Position numbers and translations under genes: made by a program. DNA of 64,000 nt, from the NCBI RefSeq assembly GCF_025717045.1, contig NZ_JAOVZN010000002.1, positions 392,847-456,846 on the forward strand. Direction: 5' to 3'. This stretch comes from Flavobacterium sp. SH_e. Lineage in GTDB: Bacteria; Bacteroidota; Bacteroidia; Flavobacteriales; Flavobacteriaceae. The notes under the pieces were generated by a model. The model made no database searches. It was not told where the DNA came from and worked only from the letters and a program-made list of their open reading frames with translations. This document shows positions 1-8,126 of the stretch, piece after piece; the stretch's first letter is position 1; every line of letters begins with the position of its first letter.

Positions 1-70
1 TGGAATTCTGGTGTAAAACATTAAACAGGTAAAGAAAATGTGTAGTTCTTTTTTCATTTTGTTGGGTGAG

Positions 71-261
71 AGTTTGGCTAAAGCCCTTTTGAGTTGTCAA
101 TATTAAACCAACATCTAAAGATGTTGGCAATTCATTTTGTATTTGTAAATCTAAATATATTAGTATTTCCTTTTCAAAATTAAATTATATTATTTTTTGA
201 ATTGCCTCCAGATTTATCTGGAGGTTTAGAAAATGTCATAGAACGAGGCTTTAGCCAAACT
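71..261. repeat. Palindromic flank of the IS200-like transposase gene
   Basis: A perfect 15-bp inverted repeat (71-85, AGTTTGGCTAAAGCC, against 247-261) encloses two small hairpins. One is at 108-127 (CCAACATCT/AGATGTTGG) and the other at 205-224 (CCTCCAGAT/ATCTGGAGG). All lie just downstream of the transposase stop codon. Subterminal hairpins are the substrates of Y1 transposases of the IS200/IS605 and RAYT groups, so this is probably the element end or a REP-type partner repeat. No matching hairpin was seen beyond the transposase start. Confidence 0.6.
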
Positions 262-693
262 TTAGAGATTACTAAAACCAAATTTGATTATAAACTCTTC
301 ATACTCTTCCTGAAAAGTTTTCTTTTTATGATGCTCTTCTTGATTTTTAATATAATCTCGAACTTTATCTACAATAGATTCAGAAACCGAAACAGCAAAA
401 TAATCATCCTGCCATTCAAATTTATGTGCAGTTAACTGATTTTTGTTAATCCAATATGAAGATTCTCCTTTTAATAATTGTATTGTTTTCTGAATAGTCT
501 GATTATTTCCTAGTGAAATTAAGCAGTGACAATGATCAGAATATCCACTAATAAAGTCGAGATGTATTTCTTTTTTTAATGAATTTTCTTTTATGTGATG
601 CCATACTTTTTGGCGAAGATCTACCGAATTTAAAAATGGAAATCTATTTTTAGTACTCCAAACACAGTGAATGTAAACTTTAGTAAAAGGCAT
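262..693 (-). CDS. IS200-like / REP-associated Y1 transposase
   Basis: This 143-residue protein has the size and layout of a Y1_Tnp (PF01797) single-strand DNA transposase. The opening MPFTKVYIHCVWSTKNR is typical of the Bacteroidota branch. The HUH metal site is DHCHCLISL near residues 53-61. The likely catalytic tyrosine is in VRDYIKNQEEHH near residue 113. Enzymes of this family cut and join single-stranded hairpin ends by a tyrosine-DNA intermediate. Palindromes lie directly downstream (71-261). No tnpB is visible. It could be an autonomous IS200-type element or a domesticated RAYT that maintains REP repeats; the window does not decide between them. Confidence 0.85.
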   Translation of the reverse strand: MPFTKVYIHCVWSTKNRFPFLNSVDLRQKVWHHIKENSLKKEIHLDFISGYSDHCHCLISLGNNQTIQKTIQLLKGESSYWINKNQLTAHKFEWQDDYFAVSVSESIVDKVRDYIKNQEEHHKKKTFQEEYEEFIIKFGFSNL

Positions 694-742
694 GTATAAT
701 ATTTTGGATTCAAAGTTATAAACTTTAAACCTTAAAAGAAAG

Positions 743-2422
743 TTATTTCCTACTCACACCAGCACTTTCAAAACTAGCCATTTCATTCAAAAAAGCTTCA
801 GCCGATTTCAAAATTGGAAAAGCAACTGCGCATCCAGTTCCTTCACCCAAACGTAAATCTAGATTTAAAATAGGTTTTGCATCCAAATAATTAAGCAATT
901 TTGAATGTGCCTTTTCAGCAGAGCAATGGCAGAAAACAGCATTTTGTTTGATATTCGGATTTATTTTCGAAGCAATTAAAAAAGCAACCGTGCAAATGAA
1001 ACCATCAACCAAAATCAACATTTTGTTTTCGAAGGCCTCGAGCATTGCGCCAGACATTTGAAGAATTTCAAAACCTCCAAAATAGGAAAGATGTGACATT
1101 AATTCGGCTTGACCGGAATAATTATCAACCGCTTTTTTGAGTAAGTTTTGTTTTAGGATTAATTTCTCATTTTCAACTCCAGTTCCTTTTCCAATGCATT
1201 CTTCAATAGCAATTCCCGTTAAAAGACTCATTAAAACAGAAGCCGTAGAAGTATTACCAATTCCCATTTCGCCAAAACCAATACAGTTTGAACCCAATTT
1301 TGCAATATTCTGAACAATCGATTTTCCTTTATTCAAACACAAAAGAACTTCAGATTCACTCATTGCAGGAACATGTAGAAAGGATTGAGTTCCTTTGGCG
1401 ATTTTCGCATCAATTAATTTTGCATTTGTTGGAAAATCATAATTAACGCCAGAATCAACAATTGATAATTCAATTTTATTTTGTTTGCAGAAAACATTGA
1501 TTGCCGCGCCACCGTCTAGAAAATTATTTACCATTTGTCGCGTAACATCTGGAGGATAATCGCTTACGCCATGATTCGCAATTCCGTGATCGGCAGCAAA
1601 AACGACTATATTAGGTTTTTCAATTTTTGGGTTTAAAGTTTCAAATACAGTCGCCATTTGAAATGCTAAAGATTCTAAAGTTCCCAAAGAACCAACAGGT
1701 TTTGTTTTCGAATCTATTTTTTCTTGTAAAAGTCTATTGAAATCAGATTTGCTTTCGATTTTATTTTCCGATTTCAAATCTTGAGTAGGAACATTTATTT
1801 GATGAATCTCCTTGATTTCCTTGCAAATCGGAGCTTCTGATTTTTGTTTCCAATGCAATTGCTGTAACATTGGCTGATTGTTATAATTGGTCGCTGGTTT
1901 CCCAATGCAGAAATAACCCAGCGGTTCTATGTTTTCAGGTAAATCGAGGATTTTTTTAAACTGATAATAATTCAAAATTGAAACCCAGCCCATTCCGTAA
2001 CCTTGTTCTGTCAACGAAAGCCAGATGTTTTGCGCCGCACAAACCGAACTGAATTTTACAGCTTCGTTACTTCCAATTGTTCCAATCGTAAACTGATTGA
2101 GAACCGAACGATCGTAAGCAATTATAAGTCCGATAGGGGCTTCTTCGATTGCTTCTAATTTTAATGATCTGTAAAGTTCCTTTTGTTCTAGATTGTCGGT
2201 TAGCTCTTCGGCTTTTTTATTGTAATCTAAAAAGAGCTTTTTAATAGACGCTTTAACTTCATTTGATTTTATAAGATAATATCTTGTAGCATCAGCCAAT
2301 CCCACAGAAGGTGCCCAATGTCCAGCCTGTAAAGCTTTTTGAATTACTTCGTCTGGAACTTCATCGCAGGTAAAATGTCGGGTGTCGCGTCGGGATTTTA
2401 ATATATCGTCTAGATTACTCAT
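743..2422 (-). CDS. Fused BluB-CobT: DMB synthase and nicotinate-nucleotide:DMB phosphoribosyltransferase
   Basis: The 559-residue product joins two cobalamin enzymes. Residues 1 to about 207 form a BluB nitroreductase-like domain (SRRDTRHF, GHWAPSVGLADATRYY, GYGMGWVSIL). BluB breaks down reduced FMN to 5,6-dimethylbenzimidazole (DMB). After a charged linker, residues from about 225 to the end form CobT (KTKPVGSLG, FAADHGI, GEMGIGNTSTASVL). The LGEGTGCAVAF motif holds the expected catalytic glutamate. CobT activates DMB to its riboside phosphate, the lower ligand of B12. The two steps are consecutive, so the fusion could channel DMB. The gene lies downstream of cobU on the same strand, and the hairpin at 2478-2523 separates them. 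CobS, the next enzyme, is not in the window. Confidence 0.92.
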   Translation of the reverse strand: MSNLDDILKSRRDTRHFTCDEVPDEVIQKALQAGHWAPSVGLADATRYYLIKSNEVKASIKKLFLDYNKKAEELTDNLEQKELYRSLKLEAIEEAPIGLIIAYDRSVLNQFTIGTIGSNEAVKFSSVCAAQNIWLSLTEQGYGMGWVSILNYYQFKKILDLPENIEPLGYFCIGKPATNYNNQPMLQQLHWKQKSEAPICKEIKEIHQINVPTQDLKSENKIESKSDFNRLLQEKIDSKTKPVGSLGTLESLAFQMATVFETLNPKIEKPNIVVFAADHGIANHGVSDYPPDVTRQMVNNFLDGGAAINVFCKQNKIELSIVDSGVNYDFPTNAKLIDAKIAKGTQSFLHVPAMSESEVLLCLNKGKSIVQNIAKLGSNCIGFGEMGIGNTSTASVLMSLLTGIAIEECIGKGTGVENEKLILKQNLLKKAVDNYSGQAELMSHLSYFGGFEILQMSGAMLEAFENKMLILVDGFICTVAFLIASKINPNIKQNAVFCHCSAEKAHSKLLNYLDAKPILNLDLRLGEGTGCAVAFPILKSAEAFLNEMASFESAGVSRK

Positions 2423-2477
2423 GCTATAAAATTACAATTTTTAAATCCCAAATTCCAAGGTCAAACTCTAAAAAAGA

Positions 2478-2523
2478 AAATTCCAAATTCCAAAGCTCAG
2501 TATAGTTTTGGAATTTGGAATTT
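2478..2523. repeat. Intergenic hairpin between cobU and bluB-cobT
   Basis: A 17-bp perfect stem (AAATTCCAAATTCCAAA at 2478-2494 against 2507-2523) with a 12-nt loop follows the cobU stop. On the minus strand it is followed by a T-rich run, so it may work as a terminator or attenuator. The internal repeat of ATTCCAA also suggests a repetitive intergenic element. Confidence 0.5.
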
Positions 2524-2539
2524 CTAATTTGGATTTTTT

Positions 2540-3046
2540 TTACTTGATTTTAACCGGAATTCCAGAAACCATCAAAACTACTTCATCGGCATTTTCGGCA
2601 ATAAACTGGTTCATCCAACCTTGAAGTTCAACAAATTTCCTTCCGATGTGTGTTTCTGCGTGAACACCCATTCCAATTTCGTTTGTTACAATAATTATAT
2701 TCGCGTTTTCTTGTTTAGCGATCGCAAGAAATTCTTTTTTAGCTTCCTCTAAGCTCAAAGCCACATCATTTTTATGATCAATAAAAAAGTTCGTTAGCCA
2801 AAGTGTTACACAATCAATTAAAGCAGTTTTTCCAGTAAAATCGATTTTACTTAAATATTTTTCTTCTTCAATGTTTGTCCAACGTTCGTCTCTTTCTTGC
2901 TGGTGACGGTCGATTCGAGTTTGAAAATCAGAATCCCATTTTCTTGCTGTTGCCACATATAAAGGTGAATTGGAAAGTTCTAAGGCTAATTTTTGAGCAT
3001 GACCGCTTTTTCCAGAACGTTCGCCACCAGTGATTAAATAAAGCAT
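2540..3046 (-). CDS. cobU: Adenosylcobinamide kinase / adenosylcobinamide-phosphate guanylyltransferase
   Basis: CobU phosphorylates adenosylcobinamide and then transfers GMP to give adenosylcobinamide-GDP, the acceptor for the CobT/CobS steps. The 168-residue protein starts with the P-loop GGERSGKS (residues 7-14). It carries RIDRHQQERDERW near residue 48, where the family has the histidine that is guanylylated. The end FVELQGWMNQFIAENADEVV is typical of the family, and the length is near that of Salmonella CobU (about 180). Its neighbours bluB-cobT and btuFCD support a B12 salvage role. Confidence 0.93.
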   Translation of the reverse strand: MLYLITGGERSGKSGHAQKLALELSNSPLYVATARKWDSDFQTRIDRHQQERDERWTNIEEEKYLSKIDFTGKTALIDCVTLWLTNFFIDHKNDVALSLEEAKKEFLAIAKQENANIIIVTNEIGMGVHAETHIGRKFVELQGWMNQFIAENADEVVLMVSGIPVKIK

Positions 3047-3064
3047 TTTATTAATTGTGAATTG

Positions 3065-3444
3065 TTAATGGTTAGTTGTTAATTTTTTTGTTGCTAATTG
3101 ACTTTTAGAAGTTTTAATAATACTGGTAATTAATTTTAGAATTATTACAGCATCGTGGTTGATGTTCTCAAATTCTTTTTCATTTTAAATAATCAGTAGC
3201 TTTTAATAATTCTAGCCAATATATAGTTTCATTAGCTTCTTTTTGAGCAATTGCAAATTTATGAATAAACGCTTTTACTTTCAGCATGTTCGGCTTCTCT
3301 TATCATAGCGCCAACACTTGTTGCAGATCTTAAAAGTTGTTTTGAAAGAATAAATTCTTTTTTAGTATTATTTAGGTATTGATAAAGTTTTACAATTCTA
3401 ATAGCAAAATCAAAACTTTTATTTCTAACAATGTTGTTTTTCAT
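3065..3444 (-). pseudogene. Four helix bundle (S23-type) protein, broken by two frameshifts
   Basis: The first 58 or so residues (MKNNIVRNKSFDFAIRIVKL, then LLRSATSVGAMIREAEHAESK) match the four helix bundle / S23 ribosomal intervening-sequence protein family. Near 3276 a run of four A shifts the frame into a stop. In the next frame the family sequence continues (AFIHKFAIAQKEANETIYW, LELLKATDYL). A second shift near 3183 moves to the frame reading KEFENINHDAVIILKL and on to a stop at 3065. An ATG at 3444 fits better than an upstream TTG. Both shifts are read directly from the sequence and both lie at A-runs, so sequencing error is possible, but two lesions make a decayed gene more likely. Confidence 0.75.
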
Positions 3445-3467
3445 AATTAACAACTAACAATTTATAA

Positions 3468-3830
3468 TTAATAAGGGCAATGCCTACAGTTATTTCCGCA
3501 GCAAGTTCCTCTTTTTAAATGAAACCAGGCTTTGAAAACATAATTGCCATTTTCGATATAATAATCGATGCCTTCAATTAGTTTTTCTGTTTTGGGTAAT
3601 GATAGAGCTTTATTTTGAAGTGCTTTTTCAGGAGTTAAGGTCTCGATATAGGCATCGATTTTGTCTTCGCAAGCTTCTTTAAAACAAACGGGACAAAGAC
3701 AATCTCCGCCCTCGGAAAGATTGAATATTGGTGGATAATCGTTGCACCAGCATTTGTTTTCTACAGATATATCTCCACAGCTGAATTCTGAATCACAGCT
3801 TGAGCAAATTTTCATTTTTGTGGTATTCAT
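3468..3830 (-). CDS. Cys-rich CWC / DUF5522-type small protein
   Basis: Starting at the ATG at 3830 gives 120 residues with about 13 cysteines. The N-terminal part (CSSCDSEFSCG, NKCWCNDYP, CLCPVCFKEAC) fits the cysteine-rich CWC family. The C-terminal part (IEGIDYYIENGNYVFKAWFH, then KRGTCCGNNCRHCPY) fits DUF5522. The clusters suggest metal binding; no function is known to me. It is divergent from btuF and lies between cobU and btuF, a placement I recall from other Flavobacteriia. Upstream in-frame extension to 3932 would add basic, aromatic-rich residues foreign to the family, so I reject it. Confidence 0.85.
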   Translation of the reverse strand: MNTTKMKICSSCDSEFSCGDISVENKCWCNDYPPIFNLSEGGDCLCPVCFKEACEDKIDAYIETLTPEKALQNKALSLPKTEKLIEGIDYYIENGNYVFKAWFHLKRGTCCGNNCRHCPY

Positions 3831-3895
3831 GTTGTAAAGATACAATTGTTTAAATTTGTAAGAATAAAGGTAAACAAAAAAAATAATAAATACTT

Positions 3896-3903
3896 TACCT
3901 TTG
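3896..3903 (+). promoter_or_regulatory. -7 element TACCTTTG of the btuFCD promoter
   Basis: TACCTTTG fits the Bacteroidota -7 consensus TAnnTTTG and lies 20 bases before the btuF start. No clear -33 TTG was found. I saw no B12-box or cobalamin-riboswitch fold in the 93-bp gap. Confidence 0.5.
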
Positions 3904-3923
3904 TTCCATCCAAAACAGAAAAT

Positions 3924-5066
3924 ATGAGACATTTATTCCCTAAAATGATTTTTATAACGGCTTTTTTTATTCTTATCGGATGTAAGAAGAATGATAAAGT
4001 TGAAACTGTAAAAGTCGAAACTGCCAAAAATAGTATCGAATATGCATCAGGACTTTCAATTGTAAAATATGACGATTATTCAGTTGTAACTGTTTCAAAT
4101 CCATGGCCTAATGCCAATAAAGATTTCAAATATATTTTAAAAGAAAAGGAAGCAAAAGTTCCAGATAGTCTTCAATCATACACTACAATTCAAGTTCCGT
4201 TAACGTCAGTAGTAGTTACTTCAACAACAAATATTCCGTTTTTAGAAATGCTAGAAGTAGAGAATAAACTAGTAGGATTTCCACATACAGATTATATTTC
4301 TTCAGAAAAAACGAGAACATTAATTGATAAAGGTTCTGTGAAAAACGTTGGACAAAATGAGAAACTAAACATCGAACAATTAATTGAATTATCTCCAGAT
4401 TTGATTGTTACGTTTGGAGTTGACAATAATAATCCGATGTTGGACAATTTGAAAAAAAGTGGTTTAAATGTATTAATTCAAGGCGATTGGATGGAACAAT
4501 CTCCGCTTGGAAAAGCAGAATGGATTAAACTATACGGAGCATTATTTGGAAAAGAAGATCAAGCAAAAGAACTTTTTGATAAAATTGTAGAAAGCTACAA
4601 TCAAGCGAAAAAACTGGTTCAAGATAAACCTGCAACTTCAAAAGTATTATACGGTTCAATGTATGAAGATGTTTGGTACGTTGCAAAAGGGAATAGCTGG
4701 GTTGCGCAATTTATGAAAGATGCAAAGGCAAATTATCTTTGGGCAGATTTAAAAGGAACAGGAAGCGAAGGCTTGTCTTTTGAAAAAGTTTTGGACAAGG
4801 CAAAAGACGCAAATATCTGGATTGCTTCGGGTTCGTTTAAAAGCTTAGAGGAATTACAAAAAACGAATCCGCATTATGCAGAATTTGACGCTTTCAAGAA
4901 TAAAAGTGTTTACAATTTTGAAGGTAAATTGGGCGCAACAGGCGGAACTGTTTATTATGAATTGGCACCAAGCCGACCAGATTTGGTATTGAAAGATTAC
5001 ATTAAAATTTTTCACCCGGATTTATTGTCAAGCTACGAATTTACATTTGCATCAAAACTGAATTAA
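3924..5066 (+). CDS. btuF: Cobalamin ABC transporter substrate-binding lipoprotein
   Basis: The ATG at 3924 starts MRHLFPKMIFITAFFILIGC, a lipoprotein signal with lipobox LIGC, so the mature protein is anchored by its cysteine. The rest is a class III (FecB/BtuF, PF01497) binding protein: FLEMLEVENKLVGFPHTDYI, then LIELSPDLIVTFGV, then PHYAEFDAFKNKSVYNF. It is followed after one base by btuC, with btuD further on. Linkage to bluB-cobT and cobU points to cobalamin rather than heme or siderophore iron as substrate, though the fold alone would allow either. Length is 380 residues. A longer in-frame start at 3846 would bury the signal peptide. Confidence 0.87.
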   Translation: MRHLFPKMIFITAFFILIGCKKNDKVETVKVETAKNSIEYASGLSIVKYDDYSVVTVSNPWPNANKDFKYILKEKEAKVPDSLQSYTTIQVPLTSVVVTSTTNIPFLEMLEVENKLVGFPHTDYISSEKTRTLIDKGSVKNVGQNEKLNIEQLIELSPDLIVTFGVDNNNPMLDNLKKSGLNVLIQGDWMEQSPLGKAEWIKLYGALFGKEDQAKELFDKIVESYNQAKKLVQDKPATSKVLYGSMYEDVWYVAKGNSWVAQFMKDAKANYLWADLKGTGSEGLSFEKVLDKAKDANIWIASGSFKSLEELQKTNPHYAEFDAFKNKSVYNFEGKLGATGGTVYYELAPSRPDLVLKDYIKIFHPDLLSSYEFTFASKLN

Positions 5067-5067
5067 A

Positions 5068-6096
5068 TTGGCGAATAAAAAACGAAATACCATTTTATTT
5101 GTCATTCTGGCTTTAGCTCTTTTGCTAATGTTTTTTGCGAGTATTAGTTTAGGATCAGTTATGATTCCGCTAAAAGATGTTTTAGCGAGTTTAACAGGAG
5201 GGCAGGCGACAAAATCAACTTGGGAATATATCATTATTAATTATCGTCTTCCAAAAGCAATTACTGCAGTTTTAGTTGGAACAGGACTTTCCATTAGCGG
5301 ACTTTTGATGCAGACTTTATTTCGAAATCCGCTTGCGGGACCTTATGTTTTAGGGTTAAGTTCTGGAGCAAGTCTTGGAGTTGCTTTTGTGATTTTGGGA
5401 GCAGGATTTCTTCCTCCGTTTTTAAGTGTGATAGCTTTATCGTCGTATGGAATTGTTTTAGCGTCAACTTTAGGAAGTACTTTAGTTTTGTTATTAGTTT
5501 TAGTGGTTTCACAGAGATTGCGTGATACAATGGCAATTTTAATTGTAGGATTAATGTTCGGTAGTTTTACGACAGCGATTGTTAGCGTTTTGACTTATTT
5601 TAGTACAGCAGAACAGCTTCAAAAATTTACTTTTTGGTCAATGGGAAATCTTGGAAATCTTTCATGGAGTACGATCGTAATTTTGACGGTTTGCGTTGGA
5701 ATCGGATTACTTTTAAGTGCTAAAAGTATAAAACCATTAAATGCATTACTTCTAGGCGAAAATTACGCAAAAAGCATGGGATTGAATTTTAAGCAAGCAC
5801 GATTAATAATCATATTTGCAACCAGTATATTATCTGGAGCAATTACAGCTTTTGCAGGACCAATTGCTTTTGTTGGTTTAGCAGTGCCTCATATTGCAAA
5901 ACTGACTTTTCAGACGAGTAATCATACTATATTATTTTGGAGTACTTTATTCTTTGGATCTATTATAATGTTGTTTTGTGATATTGTATCGCAAATGCCA
6001 GGTTTTGATGTCACGCTTCCTATAAATGCTATAACGTCTATTATTGGAGCTCCGGTTGTAATTTGGCTTTTAGTAAGGAAAAGAAATTTTAAGTAA
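5068..6096 (+). CDS. btuC: Cobalamin ABC transporter permease
   Basis: This is a FecCD/BtuC family permease of 342 residues with about ten hydrophobic segments. Family motifs include YRLPKAITAVLVGTGLSISG, LFRNPLAGPYVLGLSSGASL, FAGPIAFVGLAVPHIAK and the end PINAITSIIGAPVVIWLLV. The start is a TTG one base after the btuF stop; the next ATG would remove the first membrane segment, so I keep TTG. It passes B12 across the inner membrane with BtuD as motor. The ATPase gene should follow at once but is pushed 648 bp away by the inserted GxxExxY element. Confidence 0.9.
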   Translation: MANKKRNTILFVILALALLLMFFASISLGSVMIPLKDVLASLTGGQATKSTWEYIIINYRLPKAITAVLVGTGLSISGLLMQTLFRNPLAGPYVLGLSSGASLGVAFVILGAGFLPPFLSVIALSSYGIVLASTLGSTLVLLLVLVVSQRLRDTMAILIVGLMFGSFTTAIVSVLTYFSTAEQLQKFTFWSMGNLGNLSWSTIVILTVCVGIGLLLSAKSIKPLNALLLGENYAKSMGLNFKQARLIIIFATSILSGAITAFAGPIAFVGLAVPHIAKLTFQTSNHTILFWSTLFFGSIIMLFCDIVSQMPGFDVTLPINAITSIIGAPVVIWLLVRKRNFK

Positions 6097-6123
6097 AAAC
6101 TTACAAAATAATAGCATCTTAGT

Positions 6124-6734
6124 TTTTTAAACACATAGAAACATAGATTTTAAAACAGTAGAAAGGCGTTTCACTTTTCTAAATAAACATAGACTTGTTG
6201 GAAAATTTAAATGTTTCTTCTAAAACTAAGATATGATTACACAGAAATATTTAGATGAATTAAGTTTTAATGTAATTGGCGCATGTATACAAGTTCACAA
6301 AACTATTGGAAGAGGATTGCTTGAAAGTATTTATAATCAATGTTTAAAAGAAAAATTGAGCTATCGAAAAATAAACTTTATTACAGAAATGAAAGTTCCT
6401 CTGATTTACAGGGATAAAGAATTAAAAACAGATTTAAAATGTGATTTATTTATCGAAAATTGTTTAGTGATTGAATTAAAAGCAACATCAGAAATAAGTC
6501 TAATACACGAAGCACAGTTAATGACATACATGAAACTTTTAAAAGCGCCAAAAGGAATAATAATAAATTTTAATTGTTTTAATATTTTTAAGGAAGGTCA
6601 AAAGACATTTGTAAATGAGTATTTCAAATTACTGCCAAAATTCTAAGTTCAAAAGCTATGTGTTAATTTACAAGTAAATTTTCAAATCAACTTTTCGGCA
6701 AAAGAAAAAATCTATGTTTCTATGTGTTTAAAAA
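6124..6734. mobile_element. GxxExxY element: 28-bp perfect inverted repeats around one small gene
   Basis: A perfect 28-bp inverted repeat (6124-6151 and 6707-6734; core AAACACATAGAAACATAGA) frames the GxxExxY gene and fills nearly all of the btuC-btuD gap. Only 27 bases to the left and 10 to the right remain outside it. The same ends, plus an inner AAAGGCGTTTCAC block, occur in two gene-less copies at 16640-16779 and 16803-16936. This shows a dispersed repeat family, so insertion into the btu operon is the simplest reading. I saw no clear target-site duplication and no transposase, so how it moves is unknown. Confidence 0.65.
6233..6646 (+). CDS. GxxExxY protein (PD-(D/E)XK-like fold)
   Basis: The 137-residue protein has the name-giving motif in GRGLLESIYNQCL (residues 27-39). 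A nuclease-like core follows: TDLKCDLFIENCLVIELKA, with D and E-x-K spaced as in PD-(D/E)XK folds, then HEAQLMTYMKLLKAPKGIII. The family (PF13366) is common and often multicopy in Bacteroidota, and its function is unknown to me. The gene lies inside a 28-bp inverted repeat within the btu operon. Whether it acts on the repeat DNA, like a mobility nuclease, is inference only. Confidence 0.88.
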   Translation: MITQKYLDELSFNVIGACIQVHKTIGRGLLESIYNQCLKEKLSYRKINFITEMKVPLIYRDKELKTDLKCDLFIENCLVIELKATSEISLIHEAQLMTYMKLLKAPKGIIINFNCFNIFKEGQKTFVNEYFKLLPKF

Positions 6735-6744
6735 TTAACTCAAA

Positions 6745-7521
6745 ATGAACGACATTCTATCAACTTCTAGTCTAAATATTGGATACAAATCCAAGAAAGG
6801 TGTTACGACTATTGCTGAGAATCTAAATTTAAATTTAGCTTCAGGGAAACTAATCACTTTAATAGGAGCAAACGGAATAGGGAAATCAACTTTACTGCGA
6901 ACGATTACTGGAATTCAAAAACCTTTATCAGGAAATGTTTATTTGAACGAAAAAAACATTTCAGATTACAATCCTTTGGAATTAGCGCAAAATCTAAGTT
7001 TGGTTTTAACCGAAAAACTGCCGCCAAGTAATCTTTCTGTTTTTGAATTGGTCGCTCTAGGTCGTCAGCCTTATACCAATTGGGTTGATAAATTGTCAGA
7101 ACAAGATATTGCAAAAGTCCACGAAGCAATGAGTTTAACTCAAATCGAGCATTTAGCTTCCAAAAAGCATTTTCAAATTAGCGACGGACAATTGCAAAAA
7201 GTTTTAATTGCACGAGCTTTGGCGCAAGATACACCGTTAATTATTTTGGACGAACCAACAACACATTTAGACTTATTGCATAAAGTTTCTTTGTTCAAAT
7301 TATTAAAGAAACTAACTCAAGAAACTCAAAAATGTATTCTATTTTCAACGCATGATATTGATTTGGCGATTCAGTTAAGCGATGAAATGATTATGATGAC
7401 GCCAGAAAATATAATACAAGACCAACCTTGTAATTTAATTTCGAATGGAAGTTTCAGTAATTTATTCAAAGATGAAAATATTGTTTTTGATGCTGAAAAA
7501 GGGAAGTTTATTGTGAGTTAG
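6745..7521 (+). CDS. btuD: Cobalamin ABC transporter ATP-binding protein
   Basis: A 258-residue FecE/BtuD-type ATPase. It has Walker A GANGIGKST near residue 38, signature ISDGQLQKVLIARALAQ near 141 (ISDGQ in place of LSGGQ), Walker B LIILDEPTTHLDL, and the switch histidine in FSTHDIDLA. It would power B12 import with BtuC and BtuF. The ATG lies 10 bases after the GxxExxY element's right end, so any read-through from btuC must cross two inverted repeats. Its last 14 bases overlap the convergent gene at 7508. Confidence 0.9.
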   Translation: MNDILSTSSLNIGYKSKKGVTTIAENLNLNLASGKLITLIGANGIGKSTLLRTITGIQKPLSGNVYLNEKNISDYNPLELAQNLSLVLTEKLPPSNLSVFELVALGRQPYTNWVDKLSEQDIAKVHEAMSLTQIEHLASKKHFQISDGQLQKVLIARALAQDTPLIILDEPTTHLDLLHKVSLFKLLKKLTQETQKCILFSTHDIDLAIQLSDEMIMMTPENIIQDQPCNLISNGSFSNLFKDENIVFDAEKGKFIVS

Positions 7522-8095
7522 TTTTTATTGTTTTCCAATCATTGATTTTTTGAGTAATCATCATAAAAAAAACAGCAGAAATCAGAAAGATTGAAAATTT
7601 AATTAATAGCTCAAGAAATAGATTTGAAGAATAAGAATATGTAGACATGGTCCAGGAGCTTGGCAAGTAGTCTCTATGGAAAGATGTGGCAATGATTACT
7701 ATTTTCTCAATTGATATAATAAAGAAAAAGCTGAAAATTAGTTTTAAAAGAATACTTTTTTGGATTGATTTAATTCTAAGAAGTTGGCTCATAGAGAACC
7801 AAAGTAACGGTTGAAGCCAAAATCCAAACCAATATTTACCAAACATTCTGTTTAGCAAATAATTTTTACTTTCCTCATCTGAAATGTTTAATTCAATAAT
7901 TGTTGCGAGAAGGAAGACAATTAAATAAGCAATTCCAATAAATGTAATGAAACGGTTTGATTGATTATTAATTTTTTGGAGAATTGGATTTTTAATAAAT
8001 ATTGAAAGAAGTAAGCAAATGATAATAATTATTCCATAAGTAGAAAAAAAATCTACTAATATAAATTCCAAGCTAAACAATAATCTTTGAATCAT
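7508..8095 (-). CDS. Multi-pass membrane protein of unknown function
   Basis: I do not recognise this 195-residue protein. It has five likely membrane helices: about residues 16-36 (GIIIIICLLLSIF), 48-66, 96-108, 118-140 (LIFSFFFIISIEKIVIIA) and 163-183. Charged loops lie between them. It overlaps the 3' end of btuD by 14 bases on the opposite strand, so co-function is not implied. The reading frame is open over the full length with a good ATG. Confidence 0.6.
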   Translation of the reverse strand: MIQRLLFSLEFILVDFFSTYGIIIIICLLLSIFIKNPILQKINNQSNRFITFIGIAYLIVFLLATIIELNISDEESKNYLLNRMFGKYWFGFWLQPLLWFSMSQLLRIKSIQKSILLKLIFSFFFIISIEKIVIIATSFHRDYLPSSWTMSTYSYSSNLFLELLIKFSIFLISAVFFMMITQKINDWKTIKTNSQ

Positions 8096-8126
8096 GATAT
8101 AAAGTTTATTATTTTCGATTAAACAA

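Noticed and set aside
202..435. Open frame of 77 codons on the plus strand
   Set aside because: It runs antisense to the transposase gene and starts in the palindromic flank; no protein features.
3831..3923. Cobalamin riboswitch before btuF
   Set aside because: The divergent gap is only 93 bp, too short for a full B12 riboswitch, and no B12-box-like sequence was seen. The 2423-2539 gap was checked with the same result.
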